Origin: an uncultured Candidatus Actinomarina sp.
Lineage (GTDB): Bacteria; Actinomycetota; Acidimicrobiia; Actinomarinales; Actinomarinaceae
Assembly: GCA_902533795.1 (NCBI GenBank)
Contig: CACAND010000001.1
Coordinates: forward strand, 74,159-138,158
Direction of reading: 5' to 3'
DNA: 64,000 nucleotides
The notes beneath the pieces were generated by a model. The model had not been told where the DNA came from. It ran no database searches and saw nothing but the letters and a program-made list of their open reading frames with translations. Positions within the stretch are counted from its first letter, which is position 1. The number at the start of each line of letters is the position of its first letter. Below, piece by piece: positions 1 through 8,965 of this stretch. A program made the translations under genes and the position numbers.

Positions 1-471
1 ATGAACTTAAGAGGCCTTTTAATTTCGAATGGACCAGGAGATCCAAGATCATTGCTAACAGTGATAAATACAATAAAAGAACTCATTGGAAAACTTCCAA
101 TATTTGGGATTTGTCTTGGTCATCAGATCCTTGGTTTAGCTTGTGGTCTTAAAGTTAAAAAAATGCAATTTGGTCATCATGGTTCAAATCATCCAGTAGA
201 AATAGATGGAGTAAAGAAAGCCCTGATAACTGCTCAAAATCATGGTTTTTCTATTGAGGAATTTGGAGATAGTTATAAACATAAGAATTTTGGAAATATA
301 AATGTTTTTGCAAAAAACTTGAATGATGGATCAAACGAGGGAATTAGTCTTTGGGACTCTATGGCTTATTCTGTTCAATTTCATCCAGAATCTGGCCCTG
401 GCACAACTGATGGCCTACAAATTTTTAATCCTTTTTTTGAAATGATAGAGAATAACTATGCCAAAAAATAA
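1..471 (+). CDS. carA: Carbamoyl-phosphate synthase small chain, 5'-truncated fragment
   Basis: Only the C-terminal glutamine amidotransferase half is present; the gene begins before the window, so the ATG at base 1 is an internal codon. In this 156-residue fragment the class I amidotransferase triad is visible: nucleophile Cys38 in GICLGHQ and His128/Glu130 in QFHPES. The family hydrolyses glutamine and channels ammonia to CarB for carbamoyl phosphate, the entry to UMP and arginine synthesis in the cytoplasm. The coding end overlaps carB by 14 bp, so the two are translationally coupled. Assignment is secure; only the missing N-terminus is uncertain. Confidence 0.95.
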   Translation: MNLRGLLISNGPGDPRSLLTVINTIKELIGKLPIFGICLGHQILGLACGLKVKKMQFGHHGSNHPVEIDGVKKALITAQNHGFSIEEFGDSYKHKNFGNINVFAKNLNDGSNEGISLWDSMAYSVQFHPESGPGTTDGLQIFNPFFEMIENNYAKK

Positions 472-3400
472 AGATATCAAAAGCATTTTGATAATTGGAT
501 CAGGGCCAATTGTCATTGGTCAAGCTTGTGAGTTTGATTACTCAGGATCTCAAGCAGCAAAAGCACTTAAAAAAGATGGATATCGAGTGATACTCGTAAA
601 TTCAAATCCTGCAACTATCATGACGGATCCAGAAATGGCGGATGCAACATATATTGAGCCTTTGACCTTTAATTATTTAAAAAGAATAATTGAAATAGAA
701 AAACCGGATGCAGTGCTTCCAACACTTGGAGGACAAACTGCTCTTAACTTATCCATGGAGCTCGAACAAAATGATGTCTTGAAAGAAAATAATGTAGTGC
801 TTTTGGGAGCTTCTGCCAATGCTATAGAGATTGCAGAAAACCGTTGGAAATTCAAAGAAGCAATGGACAGTGTTGGAATCAAAACACTTAAGGCCACTTA
901 TGCTAAAACTTTTGAAGAAGGAATGAATGCAAGCACAGAAATAGGTTTTCCGTTAGTGCTAAGACCATCTTTTATTCTTGGAGGAGGTGGTACAAGCGTT
1001 GTAAATAATGAAGAAGATTTTCAATCAAAACTAAATGACGCGTTTAATGCATCTCCTACTCAGGAAGTTTTAATTGAAGAATCAATATATGGATGGAAAG
1101 AGTTCGAATTAGAAGTAATGAGAGATAGTGATGGTAACGGTGTAATTGTTTGTGGAATAGAAAATTTTGATCCTATGGGTATTCATACCGGAGATTCAAT
1201 TACTGTTGCCCCTATTCAAACCTTATCTGATAAAGAGTATCAAATTATGAGAGATGAGGCGTTGCTTTGTCTAGATACAATTGGAATAGCAACTGGTGGT
1301 AGCAATGTACAATTTGCTGTGAATCCAAAAAATGGTGATCGAAGAATAATTGAAATGAATCCGAGGGTTTCACGATCATCTGCTCTTGCTTCAAAAGCAA
1401 CTGGATTTCCAATAGCAAAGTTCGCTGCTTTATTAGCAGTAGGTTATAACTTAACTGAACTTGAAAATGATATTACTGGAACAACGCCTGCAAGTTTTGA
1501 GCCGGTACAAGATTATGTGGTAGTAAAAATTCCAAGATTTGATTTCCCAAAATTTCCATCAACTGACGATATTTTAGGTACATCAATGCAAAGCGTTGGT
1601 GAAGTAATGTCAATTGCTTCAACTTTTACTGAAAGCTTAACTAAAGCAATTAGGTCCCTTGAAATAGGAAAATCAGGTATAAGAAATATAGATAATAGAT
1701 TTATAGGAATGCCAAAAGAAATTTTACAAGATGAAATTAGAACACCCAGACCCAGAAGAATATTTGCAATTCTTGAATCAATTAGAAGGAACTGGCCACT
1801 TGAAGACATAGCAAAAATATCTTCTGTAGATATATGGTTCTTACAAGAAATTGAAAAAAGCTTTAATGTGGATCCAATAAATACACCCTCCTCTGTATTA
1901 AAGATGCTTGGATGGACTGAAGAAGATCTTGATAATAAAGAATCTAAAAATGAATTAGAAAATAACAGAGTTTATAAGCTAGTTGATACATGTTCAGCTG
2001 AGTTTCAATCAAAAACGCCTTATTTATATTCAACTAATGGTGTAAGTAATGATGACATAACTACTGAGAAAAAGAAGGTAGTAGTTATTGGTTCAGGACC
2101 AAATAGAATTGGCCAGGGAATTGAGTTCGATTATTGCTGTGTCCATGGAATAAGTTCGTTAAAAGAGAATGGATTTGAAGCAATAATGATCAACTCAAAC
2201 CCTGAAACTGTTTCAACAGATTACGATACCGCAGATAAACTTTATTTTGAGCCCCTTACATGGCGAGAAGTCAAATCTGTATTAAACAGGGAAAAACCAG
2301 ATTCTGTAATCATTCAACTTGGAGGACAAACTCCATTGAAATTGGCAGAGAATATATCCAAAGAAGGCTTTAATATTGCTGGTTCATCATTAGATGTAAT
2401 TGATAAAACAGAAGACAGAAATCTGTTTCAAAAATTATGTTTAGGACAAGATATAAGACAGCCAAAATCTAAAATTGCAAAAAATGAGAATGAGTTAGTC
2501 AAGGCTGTAAAAGAAATAGGTTTTCCAGTCTTGTTAAGGCCGAGTTATGTTTTAGGGGGAAGAGCAATGAGGGTTGTCCAAACTAATGAAGAACTAGAAA
2601 ATTATCTTGATATATTAGCAAGTGCAGATGAAGATGGTAATCCATTTAAATCTGGTCCCCTTTTGGTTGATCAATTTTTAACGGACACTATTGAAATTGA
2701 TGTTGATTTAATTTCTGATGGTAAGGAAGTTTATATTGCTGGAATTCTAGAACATCTTGAACCTGCTGGTGTACACAGTGGTGATTCAACTGCAGTCATC
2801 CCACCTTTTAGTATTAATGATGAGATTTTGAGAGAGATCAAAGAAAAAAGTAAAACGCTTGCTTTAGGTTTAAATGTAAAGGGACTGCTTAATATTCAAT
2901 TTGCAATCAAAGATGAGGAGTTGTTTATTTTAGAAGCAAATCCTCGAGCTTCTAGAACAATGCCCTTTGTTGCAAAAGTAACAGGTAACCAAATTATTAA
3001 AGCAGGAACATTATTGATGCTTGGTTATTCAATTGAGGAAGTAAAAAATAAAACAAAATATTTAAGTAGTTCAACTGACAAAATTGCTATAAAAAAAGCT
3101 ATATTTCCCTGGTCCAGGTTTCCAGCTGAAGACACAATGTTAGGTCCAGAAATGAAGGCAACCGGAGAGGTGTTAGGGGTTGGAAAAGAGTTTGGAACCG
3201 CATTAAATAAAGCATATGCAGCTGCAGGTGTCGAAATCAAAGATAAAGAAAAAGGAGTGTTTGTAACTTTGAGTGATGATGAAAAGCCAAACTTTATTAA
3301 GACAATAAATAAATATCTTGAGCTTGGTTTTACGTTATACGCAACTGAGGGAACAGGAAAATTTCTTAAAACTAATGGAATAGATTCTGTGATTGTCGGT

Positions 3401-3640
3401 AAAGCAGATGATTCTGGACAAACTTCATTAACAATAATCAAAGATAAATTGGTTTCTTTAGTAATAAATACACCAACTTATGCAAATGAACTAACAGATG
3501 GTTGGAAAATTAGACGATTATCTCATGAAACTGGTGTAGCGGTTGTCTCTTCTGTAAGAGAAGCTGATGCATTCATTCAAGCATTTTTAAATCAAAATTT
3601 AGTACTAGAAGATATGGAGGTTATTCAAGATGTCAGTTAA
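458..3640 (+). CDS. carB: Carbamoyl-phosphate synthase large chain
   Basis: A 1060-residue protein, normal length for CarB. It makes carbamoyl phosphate from bicarbonate, ammonia delivered by CarA, and two ATP. Two homologous ATP-grasp halves can be seen: the first begins with an [16 protein letters not shown] stretch and the second repeats it near residue 545 as [15 protein letters not shown]. Each half carries a TLGGQT- or QLGGQT-type element and an NPR motif ([20 protein letters not shown]). A C-terminal MGS-like allosteric domain follows from about residue 930. The ATG lies inside carA, and the 3' end overlaps pyrF by 11 bp, which makes a tightly packed pyrimidine operon. Confidence 0.98.
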   Translation: MPKNKDIKSILIIGSGPIVIGQACEFDYSGSQAAKALKKDGYRVILVNSNPATIMTDPEMADATYIEPLTFNYLKRIIEIEKPDAVLPTLGGQTALNLSMELEQNDVLKENNVVLLGASANAIEIAENRWKFKEAMDSVGIKTLKATYAKTFEEGMNASTEIGFPLVLRPSFILGGGGTSVVNNEEDFQSKLNDAFNASPTQEVLIEESIYGWKEFELEVMRDSDGNGVIVCGIENFDPMGIHTGDSITVAPIQTLSDKEYQIMRDEALLCLDTIGIATGGSNVQFAVNPKNGDRRIIEMNPRVSRSSALASKATGFPIAKFAALLAVGYNLTELENDITGTTPASFEPVQDYVVVKIPRFDFPKFPSTDDILGTSMQSVGEVMSIASTFTESLTKAIRSLEIGKSGIRNIDNRFIGMPKEILQDEIRTPRPRRIFAILESIRRNWPLEDIAKISSVDIWFLQEIEKSFNVDPINTPSSVLKMLGWTEEDLDNKESKNELENNRVYKLVDTCSAEFQSKTPYLYSTNGVSNDDITTEKKKVVVIGSGPNRIGQGIEFDYCCVHGISSLKENGFEAIMINSNPETVSTDYDTADKLYFEPLTWREVKSVLNREKPDSVIIQLGGQTPLKLAENISKEGFNIAGSSLDVIDKTEDRNLFQKLCLGQDIRQPKSKIAKNENELVKAVKEIGFPVLLRPSYVLGGRAMRVVQTNEELENYLDILASADEDGNPFKSGPLLVDQFLTDTIEIDVDLISDGKEVYIAGILEHLEPAGVHSGDSTAVIPPFSINDEILREIKEKSKTLALGLNVKGLLNIQFAIKDEELFILEANPRASRTMPFVAKVTGNQIIKAGTLLMLGYSIEEVKNKTKYLSSSTDKIAIKKAIFPWSRFPAEDTMLGPEMKATGEVLGVGKEFGTALNKAYAAAGVEIKDKEKGVFVTLSDDEKPNFIKTINKYLELGFTLYATEGTGKFLKTNGIDSVIVGKADDSGQTSLTIIKDKLVSLVINTPTYANELTDGWKIRRLSHETGVAVVSSVREADAFIQAFLNQNLVLEDMEVIQDVS

Positions 3641-4268
3641 ACCAATTTTCTTTGCACTAGATGGCAAATCACTAAAAGAATTTGAAAAGCAATTAGATAT
3701 CTTAAAAGATAATATTTATGGTGTAAAAGTTGGATTAGAACTTTTTACTTCCGAAGGCCCTTCATGTGTGGAACAACTGAAGAGTGATGGGTGGGTTGTA
3801 TTCTTAGATTTAAAACTACATGACATTCCAAATACTGTAGGTCAAGCTGCTACTTCAGTATCAAATATTGGAGCAGACTATTTAACTTTACATATATCAT
3901 CTGGGCAAGAAGCATTATCAGAAGCTGTAAATAAAAAAAGTAAAGATTTAAATCTTCTTGGAGTCAGTAGTGCTCTAACAAGTAAAGAAGTTGATTCAAG
4001 TACAAGCAAGATTGTAGAAAACGAGTTTCAAATAGCAAAGGACTCAAATTTAGAAGGCGTAATTTGCCCAGCATCTGAAATTGCCAATACAACAAATTTA
4101 TTTGATCTAATTGTTACACCAGGCATTAGATTAGAAAATGATTTACGTGGAGATCAAAAAAATATAACTACTCCTAAAAAAGCTATCGAGCTTGGAGCAA
4201 AATATATTGTTATGGGACGATCAATTAAAAATAATCCTTCAATGGTAATAAATGAATTAGAAGTATGA
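3630..4268 (+). CDS. pyrF: Orotidine 5'-phosphate decarboxylase
   Basis: At 212 residues this matches the short bacterial PyrF type. It decarboxylates OMP to UMP, the last step of de novo pyrimidine synthesis. The catalytic Asp-Lys-Asp array is visible in [10 protein letters not shown] (Asp60, Lys62, Asp65), an N-terminal FALD phosphate-barrel strand precedes it, and the late TPGIR and MGRSI elements bind the phosphate. The start codon lies in the end of carB and the stop overlaps the next gene in an ATGA junction. This places the downstream flavoprotein under the same transcript. Confidence 0.97.
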   Translation: MSVKPIFFALDGKSLKEFEKQLDILKDNIYGVKVGLELFTSEGPSCVEQLKSDGWVVFLDLKLHDIPNTVGQAATSVSNIGADYLTLHISSGQEALSEAVNKKSKDLNLLGVSSALTSKEVDSSTSKIVENEFQIAKDSNLEGVICPASEIANTTNLFDLIVTPGIRLENDLRGDQKNITTPKKAIELGAKYIVMGRSIKNNPSMVINELEV

Positions 4269-4942
4269 ATAAATTTATTGCAGCACCTTTTGGAAACTAC
4301 ATAAAGACTAGAAATACTATTTCAGTATCTGGAAGTTGGACCGTTGAAAAAAGAACAGGTCGAATTGTTCAAATAGTTAAAACTTTACGATATACAAAAC
4401 GTGGATGGGTTAACAAAATTGGTTTAAGAAATCCTGGTTTAACAATTGGGCTTCCTAAACATAAGACTGGTGAAGTCTTTTCAATTGCAGGAATAGAAAA
4501 AGATGACTGGAGATTATTTGCAGAAAAAATACCAAATGATTTCAATATTGAAGTCAATATGTCATGTCCAAATATAGACGCACATTACATTGACGGAATT
4601 GAAGATTTTGAGCCAGATACAAGAAACTGGTACATAGGAAAAATTTCGCCACTTACTACTTTTCAGGAATTGGATGAGTACATCAACAAATTTAGATTCA
4701 AACAGATTCATGCATGCAATACATTGCCTATAGATAAAGGAGGGCTAAGTGGTAAAGAGTTGATCCCATATACTTCAAAGTTTGTTAAACACATTAAAGA
4801 TTCTTATCCTGATATTGAAGTAATTGCAGGTGGAGGTATTGATTCTGTAAAAGATATAGAGTACTACAAAAATATTGGTGCCGATCATATTAGTTTGGGT
4901 ACTGTTTGTTTCAATCCACTAAAATTAAGGAAGTTAATATGA
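4265..4942 (+). CDS. Short dihydroorotate dehydrogenase-like flavoprotein (PyrD class 1-like)
   Basis: The protein has 225 residues against about 300 for ordinary class 1 PyrD. PyrD-type signatures are clear: GWVNKIGLRNPG (47-58), NMSCPN with the candidate catalytic Cys101, a KISP Lys126 matching the usual KLSP, CNT at 151, GGLSG (159-163), AGGGI (188-192) and a final LGT phosphate-binding element (211-213). Lys39 fits the FMN-contacting lysine. The N-terminal barrel part is compressed and the usual GNxxPR loop is not seen. It overlaps pyrF by 4 bp and the next gene by 4 bp. It may oxidise dihydroorotate in place of PyrD, or act on another pyrimidine; the sequence alone does not decide. Start ATG 4265 is supported by the ATGA overlap. 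Confidence 0.75.
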   Translation: MNKFIAAPFGNYIKTRNTISVSGSWTVEKRTGRIVQIVKTLRYTKRGWVNKIGLRNPGLTIGLPKHKTGEVFSIAGIEKDDWRLFAEKIPNDFNIEVNMSCPNIDAHYIDGIEDFEPDTRNWYIGKISPLTTFQELDEYINKFRFKQIHACNTLPIDKGGLSGKELIPYTSKFVKHIKDSYPDIEVIAGGGIDSVKDIEYYKNIGADHISLGTVCFNPLKLRKLI

Positions 4943-5295
4943 ATTTATTTATTAAAGAAGATTTCATCTCTCATGCTGGCTTACCACTTACATGGAAAGT
5001 GGAATGTGATGCACTAGATGAAAATGACTACGAAGCATTGGCAAAAATAGTTAGTGAGAAAATGACTTTTAGAGATGTCAAAGGTATTCCACGTGGCGGT
5101 ATACCGTTTGAAAAAGCATTAAAACCTTACTGTTCAAATAATGATACAGATCCATTACTAATTTGTGATGATGTATATACAACTGGTACTTCTATGAGAG
5201 AAGTCTATGAAGATGGAGCATTAGGTATTGTTGTATTTGCTAGAAATGAAATTCAAGATGACTGGGTAAAAGCAATTTGGCAGTTATCAATATAA
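4939..5295 (+). CDS. Minimal phosphoribosyltransferase (PRTase fold), possible PyrE analogue
   Basis: A 118-residue protein starting at the ATG that overlaps the previous stop (ATGA) with AAGGAAG just upstream. A 5'-extended reading to 4906 is possible but lacks such a site. The type I PRTase PRPP-binding motif is unmistakable at 75-85 (ICDDVYTTGTS, acidic pair Asp77/Asp78), and PRGG at 51-54 fits the pyrophosphate loop. It is far shorter than orotate PRTases (about 180-210 residues) and the usual N-terminal hood and lysine-rich flexible loop are not apparent. Position right after a PyrD-like gene suggests an orotate or modified-base transferase role (inference). No specific substrate can be read from the sequence. 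Confidence 0.75.
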   Translation: MNLFIKEDFISHAGLPLTWKVECDALDENDYEALAKIVSEKMTFRDVKGIPRGGIPFEKALKPYCSNNDTDPLLICDDVYTTGTSMREVYEDGALGIVVFARNEIQDDWVKAIWQLSI

Positions 5296-5297
5296 GG

Positions 5298-6158
5298 ATG
5301 ATAGAAAATAAGTATGCCTCAGCTTTAGATGGTCTTGAAATAGAAGATCCAGTAGAAAGCTTTTTTGATTTCTGTAAGGAACGAGAAAATATAAGAGTTT
5401 CAAGAGAAAATGGTGAAGATTTCCCATGGAGTAAAGATGAAATTTTTCAAAATGGAAGGTTCTTGAATGTCTTCAGAGAAGATGATCGAGTTAGTAAATC
5501 AATTATTAAATTTGCGGGTAATTTAAATGAAGAGCCATCAAAACTAATTAACGCTGTATTTTTTGCAAGGTGGTGCAATAGGCAAGAAATTTTAGATACT
5601 TTAACGCCCGATGATTTAAATAATCCTGAAAACTTAAAAAATAAATTAGAAAGTATTGATCCATGGTGTAATGAAACTGCATATCCAGTTGAACCAGTTA
5701 CATGGGGAGGTAAACAATACTCAAGAATTGATGCTGCAACTAAATTATTTTATGAGGTGCAAGATTCTTTATTAAATATTCTTGAATCATCAAACAAGAG
5801 TGTGATTAATGCAACCAACAACATAAATAAAGAATTTCAAATGCAGAATGATTTTCCAATTTTCATGGCAGTTATTGATATTGCTTGGTTTAGACCCGAT
5901 ATTATTCCAATTGAAAGTGAGGTTCCTACAGGAATAGGTGCTGTTGCTTATCTGGATAGATTGCAAAATCATCTTGGTTTAAGTTCCCATCAAGAAGTTG
6001 GTGAGAAAATGATTGAACTACAAAAAACATACTGGCCTGAAGCAAAACGTGGTTTTAATCCAATAGATATAGAATATTTAGCCTGTGAATGTAGAAAATA
6101 CTATAGCTATATAAATGGGACGAAGGTTTTTGAAGGTAAAAACAAATTTATACCTTAA
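5298..6158 (+). CDS. 5-hmdU DNA kinase helical-domain-like protein (aGPT-pyrophosphorylase-like)
   Basis: 286 residues from the ATG two bases after the PRTase stop; a TTG at 5277 in the same frame is a weaker alternative. I recognise the pattern of the HMUDK helical domain / alpha-glutamyl-putrescinyl-thymine pyrophosphorylase family from DNA-hypermodifying phages: FPWSKDEIF (42-50), GRFLNVFREDDRVSK (53-67, conserved N-x-x-R-x-x-D), ARWCN (90-94), IAWFRPDI (195-202), a Gly-rich TGIGA (211-215) and a C-terminal ECRKYY (264-269). No P-loop kinase domain is attached. In phages such proteins act on modified thymine in DNA. Here it ends a chromosomal pyrimidine operon, so its job is unknown. The family call is by eye and needs a profile search. 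Confidence 0.6.
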   Translation: MIENKYASALDGLEIEDPVESFFDFCKERENIRVSRENGEDFPWSKDEIFQNGRFLNVFREDDRVSKSIIKFAGNLNEEPSKLINAVFFARWCNRQEILDTLTPDDLNNPENLKNKLESIDPWCNETAYPVEPVTWGGKQYSRIDAATKLFYEVQDSLLNILESSNKSVINATNNINKEFQMQNDFPIFMAVIDIAWFRPDIIPIESEVPTGIGAVAYLDRLQNHLGLSSHQEVGEKMIELQKTYWPEAKRGFNPIDIEYLACECRKYYSYINGTKVFEGKNKFIP

Positions 6159-6590
6159 TTAGCTAATTTTATTAATTCTATTTATGTATCTTTCCTCATT
6201 TAAAAAAGAGGAATTTAAAAATGACTCAGTTATTTCTTTTGCAGCCTCAATATCTAGATTTTCCGAACCGAGACATAGAACATTCACATCATTGTGCTCA
6301 ACAGATTGAATAGCAGTTTTTACATTAGTGACATTAGAAGCTCTTATACCTTTTACTTTATTTGCTGCAATAGACATGCCAACACCTGTCCCACAAATTA
6401 AGACTCCCTTTGTGTCCTCATTATCCAAAACAAAATCAGATACTTTTGTTGCATAATCTGGAAAATCACAAGGTTCCAAACTATCAGTTCCAAAGTCCTC
6501 AATTTCAAGATCAGAAGATAAAGATTCTATTAGTAATTGTTTTAATTCAAAACCTGCATGATCAGAGGCAATAGCGATTTTATTAACCAC
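6159..6590 (-). CDS. rpiB: Ribose-5-phosphate isomerase B
   Basis: 143 residues, standard RpiB length. It interconverts ribose 5-phosphate and ribulose 5-phosphate. The family features are the N-terminal ASDHAGFELK (Asp10/His11) and the active-site Cys66 within ICGTGVGMSIAANK. The start codon overlaps the fumC stop by one base, making rpiB the last gene of the sufB-to-rpiB operon. Its stop abuts the stop of the convergent pyrimidine-operon gene at 6158 with no spacer and no visible terminator. Confidence 0.96.
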   Translation of the reverse strand: MVNKIAIASDHAGFELKQLLIESLSSDLEIEDFGTDSLEPCDFPDYATKVSDFVLDNEDTKGVLICGTGVGMSIAANKVKGIRASNVTNVKTAIQSVEHNDVNVLCLGSENLDIEAAKEITESFLNSSFLNEERYINRINKIS

Positions 6591-7960
6591 TAGATAAGCT
6601 TCTCTATATCCAAAAGATCATCAATATCACCCTCTGACATTAATTCCTTGCTAAGCAATACATCTTTTATTGTTAATCCATTTTCCATAGCTTCTTTAGC
6701 TACTTCAGCAGCAACGTCATACCCAAGCTTTGGTACAAGTGCTGTAACTAGGATTGAGTTTTTTTGAGTATCTTCATTTAGCTTTTCAGTATTTGCTTCT
6801 AAGTCTTTAATTAGTTTTTCCCCAAACACACTTACTCCAGTGGTGAGTAAAGCAATGCTTTCAAGTAGATTGTGAGCCATTACAGGAAGCATTGTGTTGA
6901 GCTCAAAATTGCCATTCGCTGATGAAAACGTAATGGTTGTATCGTTTCCAATAACTTGAGCTGATACCTGCATCATCATTTCAGGTATTACAGGATTTAT
7001 TTTTCCTGGCATTATTGATGATCCTGGTTGCAAAGCAGGGATTTTCAAATCTCCTAATCCAGACACTGGTCCACTACCCATCCATCTAATATCATTTGCA
7101 ATTTTAAAAAGCGATACTGCAAGTGCCTTCAAAGCACTTGATAAATGAACCATTTCTTCTCTTGATCCTTGTCTTGTGAAATGATTTTCAACTTCTTTAA
7201 AAGGTATACCAATTGATGACTGAAGTTCATTTGCAACATCGGCCCCAAAATTATCAGGAGCGTTTATTCCTGTACCGACAGCGGTCCCCCCAATTGCTAA
7301 TTTCTGAACATTATCTAAAGAGGCTTTAATGTCCCCCATTCTTTCATTAATAAGGTCAGCATATCCAGAAAATTCTTGGCCTAAACTAACAGGTGTAGCA
7401 TCCATTAAATGAGTTCTTCCGTTTTTATAGACTTTCTCCCACTGTTTTGCCTTTTCATTAAGTAATGAAATAAGATTACTTAATTCAGGGATGAGCCCTT
7501 CAGTAACATCTATTACAGCAGCTACATTTGTAGCTGTTGGAATAACATCATTTGATGATTGACTCATGTTAACGTGGTCGTTTGGATGTATTGATTCACC
7601 AGTTTTATCAGATGCTATTTTTGCAATAATTTCGTTTGCATTCATATTTGTGGAAGTACCTGATCCTGTCTGAAAAATATCGACTGCAAAATCTTTGTCG
7701 TGATTGCCAGATATTACTTCCTGAGCACCGTCAATAATTGCAGTTGCAATTTTTTTATCTAATAATTGGTTATTTTGATTCACTACAGCACAAGCTTTTT
7801 TAATTTCGCCCAGCGCTCTAATAAATGATCTAGAGAATTTTAAATCTGAAATTGGAAAGTTTTCAATTGCTCTTGCAGTTGAAGCTCCGTACATTGCATC
7901 AATAGGTACTTCAAATTCACCCATTGAGTCTTTTTCTATTCTTGTTTCTTTTTTATTCAA
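6590..7960 (-). CDS. fumC: Fumarate hydratase class II
   Basis: 456 residues, typical of the iron-independent class II fumarases that hydrate fumarate to L-malate in the TCA cycle. The family signature GSSIMPGKINPV is present (mobile Ser loop), with TGSGTSTNMN and GRTHLMDATP substrate-binding regions upstream. It sits directly downstream of sufC with a 4-bp overlap, so it is co-translated with the Fe-S assembly genes although the enzyme itself carries no Fe-S cluster. Aspartase is a paralogous alternative, but the overall pattern favours fumarase. Confidence 0.94.
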   Translation of the reverse strand: MNKKETRIEKDSMGEFEVPIDAMYGASTARAIENFPISDLKFSRSFIRALGEIKKACAVVNQNNQLLDKKIATAIIDGAQEVISGNHDKDFAVDIFQTGSGTSTNMNANEIIAKIASDKTGESIHPNDHVNMSQSSNDVIPTATNVAAVIDVTEGLIPELSNLISLLNEKAKQWEKVYKNGRTHLMDATPVSLGQEFSGYADLINERMGDIKASLDNVQKLAIGGTAVGTGINAPDNFGADVANELQSSIGIPFKEVENHFTRQGSREEMVHLSSALKALAVSLFKIANDIRWMGSGPVSGLGDLKIPALQPGSSIMPGKINPVIPEMMMQVSAQVIGNDTTITFSSANGNFELNTMLPVMAHNLLESIALLTTGVSVFGEKLIKDLEANTEKLNEDTQKNSILVTALVPKLGYDVAAEVAKEAMENGLTIKDVLLSKELMSEGDIDDLLDIEKLI

Positions 7961-8658
7961 TTTTCTTCCTGATATTGAGTGTATCCACCAGAATCAACTT
8001 CTTCAATCAATTCATTTGAACCTGATTTAACGATTTCTCCGTTAACAACAATATGGACTTTATCAACATCAAGATATTTAAGTATTCTGCTGTAGTGAGT
8101 TACAAGAATATATGAAGTATTCTCATCTCTATTCTCATTAATTAATGTTGCAACAGATTTAATTGCATCAATATCTAAACCTGAATCTATTTCATCAAGA
8201 AGAGCAAGAGATGGCTTCATTAAGGACAATTGAAACAGTTCCGATCTTTTTTTCTCCCCACCAGATAGATCAACGTTTACATCGCGATCCAAAAACTCAT
8301 CTAAATTAAATCTTTTAGAAAGCTCTATAAGTTCAGCCTCATCAATATCCTTTAAAAATGATTGAATAAACTCACTAAGAGTTACTCCTGGTAGTCCAAC
8401 AGGATATTGAAATGACTGAAAAATGCCTTTTTGAGCCCTATCGAATTGAGGAATAGATAAAATATCTTCACCATTTAAAGTCACATTACCTTCATTTTTA
8501 TAATCAGTATTACCCATCAACACATGACATAAAGTTGACTTGCCTGAACCATTTGGACCCATTACTGCATGTAATTCTCCATCGCCAATTTCAAGATTAA
8601 TTCCTTTAAGTATTTCTACTTCACCTATGGAAGCTTTTAGATTTTTGACTTTAAGCAT
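7957..8658 (-). CDS. sufC: Fe-S cluster assembly ATPase SufC
   Basis: 233 residues. It is the cytosolic ABC-type ATPase of the SufBCD scaffold. Walker A GPNGSGKST, the SufC-style signature LSGGEKKR, and Walker B LALLDEIDSGLD are all visible. The overlap with the Rieske gene is 8 bp and with fumC 4 bp. No sufS or sufU follows, unlike many actinobacterial suf operons; the cysteine desulfurase must be encoded elsewhere. Confidence 0.97.
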   Translation of the reverse strand: MLKVKNLKASIGEVEILKGINLEIGDGELHAVMGPNGSGKSTLCHVLMGNTDYKNEGNVTLNGEDILSIPQFDRAQKGIFQSFQYPVGLPGVTLSEFIQSFLKDIDEAELIELSKRFNLDEFLDRDVNVDLSGGEKKRSELFQLSLMKPSLALLDEIDSGLDIDAIKSVATLINENRDENTSYILVTHYSRILKYLDVDKVHIVVNGEIVKSGSNELIEEVDSGGYTQYQEEN

Positions 8659-8965
8659 TTTCTTCCATTTCTAAATAAATTGTTTCATCTTCAATTGAGA
8701 TAGCATAAGTTGCAACTGGCCTTGTTGCAGGTAAAGTGACCGCTTCACCTGTTTTTAAATCGAATTCTGCTCCATGAAGTGGACATTCAATTTTGCAGTC
8801 GAAAACTTCTCCTTCTGCTAATGAGGCTTCTGCATGTGAACACATATCATCAATTGCATAAAACTCTCCTTCAACATTAAAAATTGAAATATCTTTATCT
8901 CCTACATTTACTGTTTTTACAGAGTTTTTATTTATTTCTGATATATTTACTGTTTTAACTTTCAT
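8651..8965 (-). CDS. Rieske [2Fe-2S] ferredoxin-like protein of the suf operon
   Basis: 104 residues. A Rieske fold with both cluster-binding boxes: Cys42-x-His44 (MCSHAEASL) and Cys61-x-x-His64 (CPLHGAEFD), binding a [2Fe-2S] cluster by two Cys and two His. It resembles the NirD/biphenyl-dioxygenase ferredoxin type often found between sufD and sufC in actinobacteria. It probably donates electrons during cluster assembly, which is inference from context. It overlaps sufD by 11 bp and sufC by 8 bp. Confidence 0.92.
   Translation of the reverse strand: MKVKTVNISEINKNSVKTVNVGDKDISIFNVEGEFYAIDDMCSHAEASLAEGEVFDCKIECPLHGAEFDLKTGEAVTLPATRPVATYAISIEDETIYLEMEENA

Noticed and set aside
4265-6158. Prophage remnant
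   Set aside because: The trio has phage-like relatives, but there is no integrase, structural gene, att repeat or change of strand, and junctions with pyrF are clean ATGA overlaps.
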